A stretch of 64,000 nt of DNA from Streptomyces solicavernae (GCF_029968095.1 NZ_JASCIR010000009.1:62001-126000), one strand, 5' to 3'; numbered from the stretch's first letter, positions 53,566 through 63,163 are shown. Notes: generated from the sequence alone by a model not told the origin. Numbers and translations: made by a program.

Positions 53566-54141
53566 ATGGCGTACGTGATCAACCAGCAGCCGCCACAGAA
53601 CCAGCCGTACGCCCCTCAACCGACGAACCCCTACCAGGCGAACCCGTACCAGCAGCACCCGCAGCAGCAGAGCCCTCCTCAGTACCCGCAACAGCACCCG
53701 CAACCACACCCACAGCAGTACCAGCGGCAGGCGCCGTCCGAGCCGGAGGAGGTAGGGGACTACCGGCGGGGGTTCGCGGCCACCGTCGACGGCCTGATCG
53801 CGCTGCTCGGCGGCTTCGCCCTCGCCGAGCAGCTCGCCGGGGACAAGAGCGTCGGCGCCTACTGGGGCTGTGTCGCGGGGCTCATCCTCGGGGTCTCGTT
53901 CGTCCACCATGTCCTCGGCGCGCTGATCTTCCGCGCGACCGTGGGGAAGTTCCTCTTCACCTCGCGTGTGGTGCGCGCCGAGGACGCCGGGCGGCCGCGG
54001 TTCTGGCAGACGGTCAGACGCTGGCTGCTCGGCCTGACCTGGCTCCCGATGCAGCCGGTGCTCAGCCTGACGAACGACGACGGGGATCCGTACGAGGACG
54101 GCTGCGGGCTGCGCTACGTACGCAGCAGAGACCTGCGTTGA
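53566..54141 (+). CDS. RDD-family membrane protein
   Basis: This about 191-residue protein has a long Pro/Gln/Tyr-rich N-terminal region (about 1-70, NQQPPQNQPYAPQP) and then an RDD domain with two or three membrane helices. The segments GDYRRGFAATVDG and GKFLFTSRVVRAEDAGRPRF are the family hallmarks. Four in-frame starts exist: GTG 53524 (hairpin loop), ATG 53545, ATG 53566 and GTG 53575. A CAGGAT -10-like element at 53562-53567 favours a leaderless start at 53575 or 53566. I report 53566; true N-terminus uncertain by up to 14 residues. Confidence 0.8.
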   Translation: MAYVINQQPPQNQPYAPQPTNPYQANPYQQHPQQQSPPQYPQQHPQPHPQQYQRQAPSEPEEVGDYRRGFAATVDGLIALLGGFALAEQLAGDKSVGAYWGCVAGLILGVSFVHHVLGALIFRATVGKFLFTSRVVRAEDAGRPRFWQTVRRWLLGLTWLPMQPVLSLTNDDGDPYEDGCGLRYVRSRDLR

Positions 54142-54182
54142 CCGTCCGCACACCGGCCGACGGCCAACGCTCCGGCCAAGGG

Positions 54183-54407
54183 CTACTCCTGCGCCGCGGC
54201 TTCCTGAGCGTGCAGGCTCATCGGGCCGTAGATCTCCGTGCCGTCCTCGAAGAGGCGTACCTGGTCGGTGCCGCCGTCCGCGAGGTCCTTCCAGACCTCG
54301 CCGATCCAGGACTCCGCGTCGCCCTGCGTCGTGAACTCCTCGGGCTGGACCGACGGTTCCACCTCGGTGCCGTCGGACCTCTCGAACCGCCACGTCCACG
54401 CCGCCAT
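54183..54407 (-). CDS. Small acidic hypothetical protein
   Basis: This 74-residue protein starts MAAWTWRFERSDGTEVEP and continues with FTTQGDAESWIGEVW, an alpha/beta pattern with conserved-looking aromatic residues; the C-terminus is AQEAAAQE. I know similar small proteins in Streptomyces with no known function. ATG 54407 has GGGAGG five bases upstream. A longer open frame upstream is Arg-rich and non-coding. It is not clearly in an operon with its neighbours. Confidence 0.75.
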   Translation of the reverse strand: MAAWTWRFERSDGTEVEPSVQPEEFTTQGDAESWIGEVWKDLADGGTDQVRLFEDGTEIYGPMSLHAQEAAAQE

Positions 54408-54471
54408 GTCAGCCTCCCAGGTGCTGGTCCAAGATCCGAGTCCTGGCTGCAGCCTATCCGGGCGCGCAAGA

Positions 54472-54492
54472 CCGTCTCGGAGACGGCAGGAT
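54472..54492 (+). promoter_or_regulatory. Palindrome and -10 box of the cobU-like gene
   Basis: CCGTCTC-G-GAGACGG, a perfect 15-base palindrome (54472-54486), is directly followed by CAGGAT (54487-54492), which lies seven bases before GTG 54500. The palindrome thus covers the spacer of a leaderless promoter and is a likely operator. Confidence 0.55.
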
Positions 54493-54499
54493 CGTCCCC

Positions 54500-55696
54500 G
54501 TGGAACTGACTCTGCTCGGCACCGGCGCCCCCGACGGGCTGCCCCGCCCCGACTGCCCCTGCGCCGCCTGCGCGAGCGCCCTCGGCGACGACACACGCGC
54601 GGCGACCGCGCTCCTGGTGGACGGCGTGCTGCTGCTCGACCTCACGCCCGGGGCGGCCTTCGCGGCCGCCCGCGCGGGGCACTCGCTCAGCGGCGTGCGC
54701 CAGGTGCTGCTCTCGCACCCGCAGGAAGGCCCGGCGTTCGAGCACCCGGCGGGGCTGCCTTCGGGAGGCCGGGTGCCGGAGGGCCGCGAGCTGGCGCTGC
54801 TCGACGGGCACCGGGTGCGGGCGCTGGCCATGGACGCGCCGGGCACCGGGTACGAGGTGACGGGTCCCGACGGACAGCGGCTGCTGTACCTGCCGCCGGG
54901 CTGTGCGCCCGCGGGGCTGGACCATCCGGTGCCGTACGACATGGTGCTCGCCGATGTCGTGGGGCGGCCGGACGCGCTGGCGCGGCTGCGCACGGCCGGG
55001 GCCGTGACCGCCACGACCGACGTGCTCGCGGTGCACATCGACCACGACGTGCCGCCCGGCGCCGAGCTGCGCCGCAGGCTGGCCGCGGCCGGGGCGCGGG
55101 CCGTGCCGGACGGTACGACGGTGGTGGTCGGCGAGTTCCACGCCGTACCGGACCTGCCGCGGCGCACGCTCGTGCTCGGCGGGGCCCGCTCCGGCAAGTC
55201 CGTCGAGGCGGAGCGGCGCCTGGAGTCCTTCCCGGAGGTGGTGTACGTCGCGACCGGCGGGAGCCGTGAGGGCGACGCGGAGTGGGCGGCGCGGATCGGC
55301 CTGCACCGGGAGCGCCGGCCGGGCAGCTGGCGTACGGAGGAGACCTGCGAGCTGGCTCCGCTGCTCGACGCGGACGGGCCGCCGCTGCTCGTCGACTGCC
55401 TGTCGCTGTGGCTGACCGACGCGATGGACCGGGTCGGCGCGTGGGACGACGACAAGTGGGCGGCGGGCGGCGAGCGGGCCCTGCGGGAGCGGGTGGCGCA
55501 GCTGACGGAGGCGGTGCGCAGGACGCGCAGGACGGTGGTCGCGGTCTCCAACGAGGTCGGCTCGGGCGTGGTCCCCGCGACGGCCGCAGGCCGCCGCTTC
55601 CGCGACGAACTCGGCCGTCTGAACGCGGCGTTCGCGGCGGAGTGCGAGTCCGTCCTGCTGGTCGTGGCGGGCCAGGCGATGATGCTGCGGGGGTGA
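54500..55696 (+). CDS. cobU: MBL-like domain fused to adenosylcobinamide kinase/guanylyltransferase
   Basis: This 398-residue protein has two parts. The N-terminal half (about 1-215) resembles a metallo-beta-lactamase fold (MELTLLGTGAPDGLPRPDCP, LLSHPQEG, HIDHDVPPG) but lacks the HxHxDH zinc motif, so it is probably inactive or uses other ligands. The C-terminal half (about 220-398) is CobU: P-loop GGARSGKS, VYVATGGSREGD, LLVDCLSLWLTD and VSNEVGSGVVP. CobU phosphorylates adenosylcobinamide and then attaches GMP. GTG 54500 has no ribosome binding site and follows CAGGAT by seven bases. CobT follows (186 bases). Confidence 0.92.
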   Translation: MELTLLGTGAPDGLPRPDCPCAACASALGDDTRAATALLVDGVLLLDLTPGAAFAAARAGHSLSGVRQVLLSHPQEGPAFEHPAGLPSGGRVPEGRELALLDGHRVRALAMDAPGTGYEVTGPDGQRLLYLPPGCAPAGLDHPVPYDMVLADVVGRPDALARLRTAGAVTATTDVLAVHIDHDVPPGAELRRRLAAAGARAVPDGTTVVVGEFHAVPDLPRRTLVLGGARSGKSVEAERRLESFPEVVYVATGGSREGDAEWAARIGLHRERRPGSWRTEETCELAPLLDADGPPLLVDCLSLWLTDAMDRVGAWDDDKWAAGGERALRERVAQLTEAVRRTRRTVVAVSNEVGSGVVPATAAGRRFRDELGRLNAAFAAECESVLLVVAGQAMMLRG

Positions 55697-55881
55697 GAGC
55701 GCCCTGCGGCGGGCGGCGGCACGAGGCGTGCGCGGCGTTCGGGGACGGGGACTGTTCGCGAGGTTGACGTGCTCGCCGGAGCCGCACCGGAGCCCCTGCC
55801 CTGGCCGCACGGGAGCCGCACCGGAGCCGCGTCGGGCCGGGGCGATGAGGTGTTCGGGTCGGTCCCGGTACTGTTCGGCGA

Positions 55882-57003
55882 ATGAGCTCGCTGAATCTCG
55901 ATGACTTCTCCGATCTGATCGAGCGCCCCGACGGCGGGGTGCGCCGCGACGCCGAAGAGCGCAGGGAGCGGCTGGCCGTGCCGCCGGGCGCGCTCGGACG
56001 GCTTGACGAGCTGGGCGAGTGGCTGGCGGCCGCACAGTCGACGGTGCCGGTGAAGCCGATCGAGCGGCCCCGCGCCGTGCTGTTCGCGGGCGACCACGGC
56101 GTGGCCGAACTCGGCGTCTCCGCGCGGCCCGCCGGGAGCGCTTACCGGCTGGCGCGCGCCGTGCTCGACGGGGAGAGCCCGGTCGCGGTGCTCGCGCGCC
56201 GCAGCGGCGTCCCGGTCCGCGTCGTCGACCTGGCCCTGGACTGCGACCCGGACGAGCTGCCCGCCGAGGCCGTACGGCACCGGGTGCGGCGCGGCAGCGG
56301 CCGGATCGACGTCGAGGACGCGCTCACCGCCGAGGAGGCCGAGCAGGCGTTCCGCGCGGGCATGGCGGTCGCCGACGAGGAGGCCGACTCCGGCACCGAC
56401 CTGGTGGTGCTCGGCGACCTCAGCGTCGGCGGTACGACGGCGGCGGCCACGCTCGTCGCGGCGCTGTGCGGCACGGACGCCTCGGTCGTCACCGGGCGCG
56501 GCGGCCGGCACATCGACGACCTGGCCTGGATGCGCAAGTGCGCCGCCGTACGGGACGCGCTGCGGCGGGCCCGGCCGGTCCTCGGCGACCAGCTGGAGCT
56601 GCTGCGTACCGTCGGCGGCGCCGATCTCGCGGCGATCACCGGGTTCCTGCTGCAGAGCGCGGTCCGTCGCACGCCGGTGATCCTCGACGGAGTCGTCTCC
56701 GCGGCCTGTGCGCTGGTCGCGCAGCGGGTCGCGTTCCGGGCGCCGGACTGGTGGCTCGCGGGCCACCGCAGCGGCGAGCCCGCCCAGGCCAAGGCCCTGG
56801 ACCGGCTCGCCGTCGACCCGCTGCTCGACCAGGGCGTCACGGCGGGCGAGGGTACGGGCGCGATGCTGGCGCTCCCCCTCGTACAGGCGGCCGCGGCCCT
56901 GGCCGCAGAACTGCCGGAGGTCAAACCCGAGACGGACGTCGAGGACGAACAGGCCGACACGGAGGCGGAGTTGGGGGACCGGGAGCCGCAGTCCGGCCAG
57001 TAG
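55882..57003 (+). CDS. cobT: Nicotinate-nucleotide--dimethylbenzimidazole phosphoribosyltransferase
   Basis: This 373-residue enzyme makes alpha-ribazole phosphate for the lower ligand of cobalamin. Conserved segments are FAGDHGVAELGVSARP, LGDLSVGGTTAAATLVAAL, LDGVVSAACALVAQR, and the catalytic Glu in TAGEGTGAMLALPLV. A short acidic tail follows. ATG 55882 lies seven bases after TACTGT, indicating a leaderless transcript like its neighbours. With CobU and CobS it supplies the nucleotide loop. Confidence 0.96.
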   Translation: MSSLNLDDFSDLIERPDGGVRRDAEERRERLAVPPGALGRLDELGEWLAAAQSTVPVKPIERPRAVLFAGDHGVAELGVSARPAGSAYRLARAVLDGESPVAVLARRSGVPVRVVDLALDCDPDELPAEAVRHRVRRGSGRIDVEDALTAEEAEQAFRAGMAVADEEADSGTDLVVLGDLSVGGTTAAATLVAALCGTDASVVTGRGGRHIDDLAWMRKCAAVRDALRRARPVLGDQLELLRTVGGADLAAITGFLLQSAVRRTPVILDGVVSAACALVAQRVAFRAPDWWLAGHRSGEPAQAKALDRLAVDPLLDQGVTAGEGTGAMLALPLVQAAAALAAELPEVKPETDVEDEQADTEAELGDREPQSGQ

Positions 57004-57082
57004 CCCGCATGGGCACAGCTCCGGCGAACCGCCCGAATTCACCCACTCCGCCCGCCGGGGCTCGGCCGCTACCCCCGAGGAG

Positions 57083-57910
57083 CTACCCCCCGAGGACCAG
57101 CACGACGAGCGCCGCCGTCGCCGCCGTCTCCGCGAGCGCGCCGAAGACGTCCCCGGTCACCCCGCCGAACCTCCGCACACAGCGCCGCAGCAACAACTCC
57201 GCCGCCCCCACCGCCACAAGGACCGCACCCCCGCAGCGCACCGCAGCGCTGACGGTGGCCTCACCCCACAGCGCACCGCACCCCGCGGCCACCACCGTGA
57301 CCACGCCGAGGACGGCCGACGCGGACCGGACGGAGACCGTTCCGGCGACGGCGGCGCCGAGTCCGTCGGGCCGGGCGGCCGGGACCCCGGAACGTGACGC
57401 GAGGGTGAGCGCGACGCGGGCGGCGACCGCGGAGACGACGGCCGCGACGGCGCCCTCGGCCCACCCCGACTCGTACGCGTGGGAGACCGCCGCCACCTGG
57501 GCGAGGAGCGCGAAGAGCAGCGTGACCACGCCGAACGGGCCGATGTCGGACCGCTTCATGATGGCGAGCGCGGCCTCGGCGGGCTTGTTGGAGCCGAGGC
57601 CGTCGGCGGTGTCGGCCAGGCCGTCCAGGTGCAGGCCGCGGGTGAGCGCCGCGGGCACCGCGACCGTGGCGACGGCGGCGAGCAGCGGGCCGGTGCCGAG
57701 CAGCAACAAGGCCGTGCCGAGGGCGGCGGCGCACAGGCCGACGACGAGCCCGGCGAGCGGCGCGCAGAGCATGCCCGCGCGGGCGGCGCCCCGGTCCCAG
57801 CGGGTCAGCCGGACCGGAAGGACCGTCAATGTGCCGAAGGCGAACCGGAGTCCGTCCTCCAGGTCGTCCCGTATGCCCTTGCCGCTGCCGCCGCCGTCCA
57901 CTGAGTTCAC
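57083..57910 (-). CDS. cobS: Adenosylcobinamide-GDP ribazoletransferase (cobalamin synthase)
   Basis: This 275-residue integral membrane enzyme joins adenosylcobinamide-GDP and alpha-ribazole in the last step of cobalamin synthesis. It has six or seven helices and the conserved GLHLDGLADTADGLGSN and IMKRSDIGPFGVVTLL. GTG 57910 lies six bases after TAACCT, again leaderless. It is on the opposite strand to cobU/cobT, so regulation must be coordinated in trans or by shared signals; no cobalamin riboswitch was found. Confidence 0.95.
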   Translation of the reverse strand: MNSVDGGGSGKGIRDDLEDGLRFAFGTLTVLPVRLTRWDRGAARAGMLCAPLAGLVVGLCAAALGTALLLLGTGPLLAAVATVAVPAALTRGLHLDGLADTADGLGSNKPAEAALAIMKRSDIGPFGVVTLLFALLAQVAAVSHAYESGWAEGAVAAVVSAVAARVALTLASRSGVPAARPDGLGAAVAGTVSVRSASAVLGVVTVVAAGCGALWGEATVSAAVRCGGAVLVAVGAAELLLRRCVRRFGGVTGDVFGALAETAATAALVVLVLGG

Positions 57911-58075
57911 CGCGGCAGGTTATCCGCAGGTCGCGCGCACCCACTCCCGGGCGGTTGCGGGAGCGGCGAGCGTAGGCTCACTCCGGGTGCTCATCGGGCC
58001 GGTCGTACGATGCGGCTGGGCCAGGTCGACCCGATCCCATCGGCCACAACTCAACGGAAGCGAGAATTCACCACC

Positions 58076-59605
58076 GTGACTGCTCTGACTCTGAAGCCCG
58101 CCGCCGCTGCCGGGCAGCGCGCCGACGTGATCGTCGTCGGTGTCGCGAAGGGCGCGAAGGGACCGGTCCTCGCACCGGGCGCCGCCGTCGTGGACGAGGC
58201 GTTCGGCGGCAAGCTCGCCGCTGTCCTCGAAACGCTCGGTGCGTCGGGCGGCGAGGGTGAGACGACGAAGCTGCCCGCCCCCGACGGGCTGAAGGCGCCG
58301 GTCGTCCTCGCGGTCGGGCTCGGCGGACTCCCGGAGAAGGACGCGGCGTTCGACGAGGACGCGCTGCGCCGCGCCGCCGGCGCCGCCGCCCGCGCCCTGG
58401 CCGGCACCAAGAAGGCCGTGTTCGCCCTGCCCGCCGAGAGCGCCGAGGCCGTGGCCGCGCTCGCCGAGGGCGCCGCGCTCGGCGGGTACTCCTTCGACGC
58501 GTACAAGGACGACGGCGAGGCCGCCAAGGGCGGCAAGAACGGCAAGGGCCCGCTCGGCGAGGCCGCGATCGCCGTGGACAAGCCGCGCGACAAGGACGTG
58601 AAGGCCGCCCTGGAGCGCGCCGCCGCGGTCGCCGAGGAGGTCAACCGCTCCCGCGACCTGATCAACACCCCGCCGAACGACCTCACCCCGGAGGCCTTCG
58701 CCGCCGTCGCCTCGGCCGCGGCCAAGGAGCACGGCATCAAGGTGCAGGTGCTCGACGAGAAGGCCCTCGTCAAGGGCGGTTACGGCGGCATCCTCGGCGT
58801 CGGCGCCGGTTCGCAGAACCCGCCGCGCCTGGTGAAGCTCGCGTACACGCACCCGAAGGCGCAGAAGTCGCTCGCGTTCGTCGGCAAGGGCATCACGTAC
58901 GACTCGGGCGGCATCTCGCTCAAGCCGGCGGGGCACAACGAGACGATGAAGTGCGACATGAGCGGTGCCGCCGCCGTGTTCGCCGCGATCGTCGCCGCCG
59001 CCCGCCTGGGCCTTGAGGTGAACATCACCGGCTGGCTGGCGCTCGCCGAGAACATGCCGTCCGGCTCCGCTGTCCGCCCCGGCGACGTCCTTCGGATGTA
59101 CAGCGGCAAGACCGTAGAGGTCCTCAACACCGACGCCGAGGGCCGGCTGGTCCTGGCCGACGCGCTGTGGAAGGCCTCCGAGGCGAAGCCGGACGCGATC
59201 GTCGACGTGGCCACGCTGACCGGCGCGATGATGATGGCCCTCGGCAGCCGCACCTTCGGCGTCATGGGCAACGACGACGCATTCCGTACGTCGGTCCACG
59301 AGATCGCCGAGGAGGCCGGCGAGGCGTCCTGGCCGATGCCGCTGCCGAAGCACCTGCAGAAGGGCATGGAGTCCCCGACGGCCGACATCGCCAACATGGG
59401 CGAGCGGATGGGCGGCGGCCTGGTGGCCGGCCTGTTCCTGCAGGAGTTCGTGGGCGAGGGCATCGCCTGGGCCCACCTGGACATCGCGGGCCCGGCCTAC
59501 AACGAGGGCAGCCCCTACGGCTACACGCCCAAGGGCGGCACGGGCAGCGCCGTCCGCACCCTGGTCCGCCTGGCCGAGCGCACGGCCGCCGGCGACCTGG
59601 GCTAG
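58076..59605 (+). CDS. pepA: Leucyl aminopeptidase, M17 family
   Basis: This 509-residue cytosolic aminopeptidase has a Zn/Mn site in the C-terminal domain. Its motif set is VGKGITYDSGGISLKP (metal-binding Asp, catalytic Lys), MKCDMSGAAAV and NTDAEGRLVLADAL (Asp-Glu, catalytic Arg). The N-terminal domain (about 1-190) is the macro-like domain. GTG 58076 has GGAAGCGAG about 11 bases upstream and begins VTALTLKP. It is not in an operon with the dihydrolipoamide dehydrogenase gene, as a terminator separates them. Confidence 0.96.
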   Translation: MTALTLKPAAAAGQRADVIVVGVAKGAKGPVLAPGAAVVDEAFGGKLAAVLETLGASGGEGETTKLPAPDGLKAPVVLAVGLGGLPEKDAAFDEDALRRAAGAAARALAGTKKAVFALPAESAEAVAALAEGAALGGYSFDAYKDDGEAAKGGKNGKGPLGEAAIAVDKPRDKDVKAALERAAAVAEEVNRSRDLINTPPNDLTPEAFAAVASAAAKEHGIKVQVLDEKALVKGGYGGILGVGAGSQNPPRLVKLAYTHPKAQKSLAFVGKGITYDSGGISLKPAGHNETMKCDMSGAAAVFAAIVAAARLGLEVNITGWLALAENMPSGSAVRPGDVLRMYSGKTVEVLNTDAEGRLVLADALWKASEAKPDAIVDVATLTGAMMMALGSRTFGVMGNDDAFRTSVHEIAEEAGEASWPMPLPKHLQKGMESPTADIANMGERMGGGLVAGLFLQEFVGEGIAWAHLDIAGPAYNEGSPYGYTPKGGTGSAVRTLVRLAERTAAGDLG

Positions 59606-59626
59606 CACCGGCTCACGGAGCACGAT

Positions 59627-59665
59627 CCGCACCCCCGGCCGCGGCGACCGTGGCCGGGGGTGCGG
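59627..59665 (+). terminator. Terminator of pepA
   Basis: CCGCACCCCCGGCC and its perfect complement form a 14-bp stem with an 11-base loop, 22 bases after the pepA stop. Confidence 0.85.
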
Positions 59666-59917
59666 CCCCGGACGGGCTGCATTCGGTTTCGCTTCCGACG
59701 AAATCCGTACCTCGGTACGCAGCGCCGATCGACGAAATCACTGAGGCGCCCGTCTCAGTCAGCGGCCCGGCGTCCCGTCGCCCGTCGACAAGTGCGAAGA
59801 TGGGTTCTCGGCAGGACAGGGCCCCCACCACAGGGCCGAAGGAACAAGCGGCCGAACACCAGCCGCCGCGCGGTCATCGCAGACCGGCGTACGGCGCACA
59901 TGCATGGAGGACGTGAC

Positions 59918-61306
59918 GTGGCGAACGACGCCAGCACCGTTTTCGACCTAGTGATCCTCGGCGGCGGTAGCGGCGGTTACGCCGCGGCCCTGCGCGGAGC
60001 GCAGCTGGGCCTTGACGTCGCCCTGATCGAGAAGAACAAGGTCGGCGGCACCTGCCTGCACGTCGGCTGCATCCCGACGAAGGCCCTGCTGCACGCCGGC
60101 GAGATCGCCGACCAGGCCCGCGAGTCCGAGCAGTTCGGCGTGAAGGCCACCTTCGAGGGCATCGACATGCCCGCCGTCCAGAAGTACAAGGACGAGGTCA
60201 TCTCGGGCCTGTACAAGGGCCTGCAGGGGCTCATCGCCTCGCGCAAGGTGACGTACATCGAGGGCGAGGGCAAGCTCTCGTCCCCCACCTCCGTCGACGT
60301 GAACGGCCAGCGTGTCCAGGGCCGCCACGTGCTGCTGGCGACCGGCTCCGTGCCGAAGTCGCTGCCCGGCCTGGAGATCGACGGCGACCGCATCATCTCC
60401 TCGGACCACGCGCTGACCCTGGACCGGGTCCCGAAGTCCGCGATCGTGCTCGGCGGCGGCGTCATCGGCGTCGAGTTCGCCTCGGCCTGGAAGTCCTTCG
60501 GCTCCGAGGTGACGATCGTCGAGGGCCTCAAGCACCTCGTCCCCGTCGAGGACGAGAACAGCTCCAAGCTTCTTGAGCGCGCGTTCCGCAAGCGCGGCAT
60601 CAAGTTCAACCTCGGCACGTTCTTCGAGAAGGCCGAGTACACGCAGGACGGCGTCCGCGTGACCCTGGCCGACGGCAAGACCTTCGAGGCCGAGGTCCTC
60701 CTGGTCGCCATCGGCCGCGGCCCGGTCTCGCAGGGCCTGGGCTACGAGGAGCAGGGCGTCGCGATGGACCGCGGCTACGTCCTGGTCGACGAGTACATGC
60801 AGACCAACGTGCCGACGGTCTCGGCCGTCGGTGACCTGGTCCCGACGCTCCAGCTCGCGCACGTCGGCTTCGCCGAGGGCATCCTGGTGGCGGAGCGTCT
60901 GGCCGGTCTGAAGACCGTTCCGATCGACTACGACGGCGTGCCGAAGGTGACGTACTGCCACCCCGAGGTCGCGTCGGTGGGTCTCTCCGAGGCGAAGGCC
61001 AAGGAGGTCTACGGTGCGGACAAGGTCGTCGCCCTGAAGTACAACCTGGGGGGCAACGGCAAGAGCAGGATCCTGAAGACCGCGGGCGAGATCAAGCTCG
61101 TCCAGGTCAAGGACGGCGCTGTGGTCGGTGTCCACATGGTCGGTGACCGTATGGGCGAGCAGGTCGGCGAGGCGCAGCTCATCTACAACTGGGAGGCGCT
61201 GCCCGCCGAGGTCGCGCAGCTCATCCACGCGCACCCGACGCAGAACGAGGCGCTCGGCGAGGCCCACCTGGCCCTGGCCGGCAAGCCGCTGCACGCGCAC
61301 GACTAG
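59918..61306 (+). CDS. lpdA: Dihydrolipoamide dehydrogenase (E3)
   Basis: This 462-residue flavoprotein has an FAD-binding GGGSGGYAAALRG near residues 15-27, and the redox-active disulphide C46-C51 in GGTCLHVGC. The NAD-binding site is ILGGGVIGVEFA, and the FAD-binding AVGDL and C-terminal catalytic HAHPTQNEALGEA follow. It reoxidises dihydrolipoyl groups of 2-oxoacid dehydrogenase complexes. GTG 59918 has GGAGG eight bases upstream and gives the usual start VANDASTVFD. It sits in an operon with the E2 gene 63 bases downstream. Confidence 0.97.
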   Translation: MANDASTVFDLVILGGGSGGYAAALRGAQLGLDVALIEKNKVGGTCLHVGCIPTKALLHAGEIADQARESEQFGVKATFEGIDMPAVQKYKDEVISGLYKGLQGLIASRKVTYIEGEGKLSSPTSVDVNGQRVQGRHVLLATGSVPKSLPGLEIDGDRIISSDHALTLDRVPKSAIVLGGGVIGVEFASAWKSFGSEVTIVEGLKHLVPVEDENSSKLLERAFRKRGIKFNLGTFFEKAEYTQDGVRVTLADGKTFEAEVLLVAIGRGPVSQGLGYEEQGVAMDRGYVLVDEYMQTNVPTVSAVGDLVPTLQLAHVGFAEGILVAERLAGLKTVPIDYDGVPKVTYCHPEVASVGLSEAKAKEVYGADKVVALKYNLGGNGKSRILKTAGEIKLVQVKDGAVVGVHMVGDRMGEQVGEAQLIYNWEALPAEVAQLIHAHPTQNEALGEAHLALAGKPLHAHD

Positions 61307-61369
61307 TCGCTCTCCCGCAGCGATCGCGCCCCGTTACCCATACGTAGTTCGTTAGGAGCAACCGAAACC

Positions 61370-63145
61370 ATGTCGGTTTCCGTAACCCTGCCGGCGCTCG
61401 GCGAGAGCGTGTCCGAAGGCACCGTCACCCGTTGGCTGAAGGCCGAGGGCGAGCGCGTCGAGGCCGACGAGCCGCTGCTCGAAGTCTCGACCGACAAGGT
61501 CGACACCGAGATCCCGGCCCCCGCCGCCGGTGTCCTCGCGTCCATCAAGGTCGCCGAGGACGAGACCGTCGAGGTCGGCGCCGAGCTGGCCGTCATCGAC
61601 GACGGCTCGGGCGCCCCGGCCGCCGCCCCGGCCCAGGCCGAGGCCCCCGCCGCCGAGCCCGCCCCGGCCCCGGCCGCCGAGGCCCCCGCGGCTCCGGCGC
61701 CCGCCGCCGAGGCCCCCGCCGCCGCCCCCGCCGGTGGTGCCGAGGGCACCGACGTGACGCTGCCCGCCCTGGGCGAGTCCGTCACCGAGGGCACCGTCAC
61801 CCGCTGGCTGAAGGAGGTCGGCGAGGAGGTCGCGGAGGACGAGCCGCTGCTTGAGGTCTCGACCGACAAGGTCGACACCGAGATCCCGTCGCCCGCCGCC
61901 GGTGTCCTCCTGGAGATCGTGGTCGGTGAGGACGAGACCGCCGAGGTCGGCGCGAAGCTCGCCGTCATCGGTGCCGCGGGTGCGGCTCCGGCCGCCGCCC
62001 CGGCCGCCCCCGCCGCTCCGGCCGAGCCCGCCCCGGCCCCGGCTGCCCCCGCAGCCCCGGCCGCCCCGGCTCCGGCTCCCGCTGCCCCGGCTCCGGCTGC
62101 TGCCGCTCCGGCCGCGCCCGCCGCCCCGGCTGCCCCGGCCGCCCCGGCTCCGGTCGCGCCCGCCGCACCCGCCCCGGCCGCGCAGGCCGTGGCTCAGGTG
62201 GACGACGGCGCCTACGTGACCCCGCTGGTCCGCAAGCTCGCGTCGGAGAACGGCGTGGACCTGTCGGCCGTCAAGGGCACCGGCGTCGGCGGCCGTATCC
62301 GCAAGCAGGACGTCATCGCCGCCGCGGAGGCCGCCAAGGCCGCCGCTCCGGCCGCTGCTGTGACTGCAGGGGGCCCTGCTGCCGCTGCCGCGCCGAAGGC
62401 CCCGGCCCTGGAGGTCTCTCCCCTCCGCGGCCAGACGGTCAAGCTGCCGCGCATCCGCAAGGCCATCGCGGACAACATGCACAAGGCCCTGCAGGAGCAG
62501 GCGCAGCTGTCCTCGGTCATCGAGGTCGACATCACCAAGCTGATGAAGCTGCGCGGCAAGGCCAAGGACGGCTTCGCCGCCCGCGAGGGCGTCAAGCTCT
62601 CCCCGATGCCGTTCTTCGTCAAGGCCGCCGTCCAGGCGCTGAAGGCCCACCCGGTCATCAACGCCCGCCTGAACTACGACGAGGGCACCATCACCTACTT
62701 CGACTCCGAGAACGTCGGCATCGCCGTCGACTCGGAGAAGGGCCTGATGACCCCGGTCATCAAGGGTGCGGGTGACCTCAACATCGCGGGCATCGCCAAG
62801 AAGACGGCGGAGCTGGCGGGCAAGGTCCGTACGAACAAGATCGCCCCGGACGACCTGTCGGGCGCCACCTTCACGATCTCCAACACGGGTTCGCGCGGTG
62901 CGCTCTTCGACACGGTCATCGTCCCGCCGAACCAGGTCGCCATCCTGGGCATCGGTGCCACGGTGAAGCGCCCCGTCGTCATCAACCACCCGGACCTCGG
63001 CGAGACCATCGCCGTCCGTGACATGACGTACGTGACGCTCTCCTACGACCACCGACTGGTGGACGGCGCCGACGCCGCCCGCTACCTGTCGACGGTCAAG
63101 CAGATCCTGGAGGCGGGCGAGTTCGAGGTCGAGCTCGGCCTCTGA
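61370..63145 (+). CDS. sucB: Dihydrolipoamide acyltransferase (E2), 2-oxoglutarate dehydrogenase type
   Basis: This 591-residue E2 core subunit has two lipoyl domains with the lipoylated Lys43 and Lys167 in [12 protein letters not shown]. Long Ala/Pro-rich linkers follow, then an E3-binding domain (about residues 283-318, [19 protein letters not shown]) and the C-terminal catalytic domain with [16 protein letters not shown] (His561). It links the oxidative decarboxylation step to CoA. In Actinobacteria one E2 may serve both pyruvate and 2-oxoglutarate complexes. ATG 61370 has TAGGAG before it. A strong terminator follows. Confidence 0.97.
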   Translation: MSVSVTLPALGESVSEGTVTRWLKAEGERVEADEPLLEVSTDKVDTEIPAPAAGVLASIKVAEDETVEVGAELAVIDDGSGAPAAAPAQAEAPAAEPAPAPAAEAPAAPAPAAEAPAAAPAGGAEGTDVTLPALGESVTEGTVTRWLKEVGEEVAEDEPLLEVSTDKVDTEIPSPAAGVLLEIVVGEDETAEVGAKLAVIGAAGAAPAAAPAAPAAPAEPAPAPAAPAAPAAPAPAPAAPAPAAAAPAAPAAPAAPAAPAPVAPAAPAPAAQAVAQVDDGAYVTPLVRKLASENGVDLSAVKGTGVGGRIRKQDVIAAAEAAKAAAPAAAVTAGGPAAAAAPKAPALEVSPLRGQTVKLPRIRKAIADNMHKALQEQAQLSSVIEVDITKLMKLRGKAKDGFAAREGVKLSPMPFFVKAAVQALKAHPVINARLNYDEGTITYFDSENVGIAVDSEKGLMTPVIKGAGDLNIAGIAKKTAELAGKVRTNKIAPDDLSGATFTISNTGSRGALFDTVIVPPNQVAILGIGATVKRPVVINHPDLGETIAVRDMTYVTLSYDHRLVDGADAARYLSTVKQILEAGEFEVELGL

Positions 63146-63163
63146 CCTGAGGATTCCCGTTGT

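Noticed and set aside
54400..57950. Cobalamin riboswitch
   Set aside because: The starts have almost no leader, leaving no room for a B12-box aptamer; none of its conserved core was seen.
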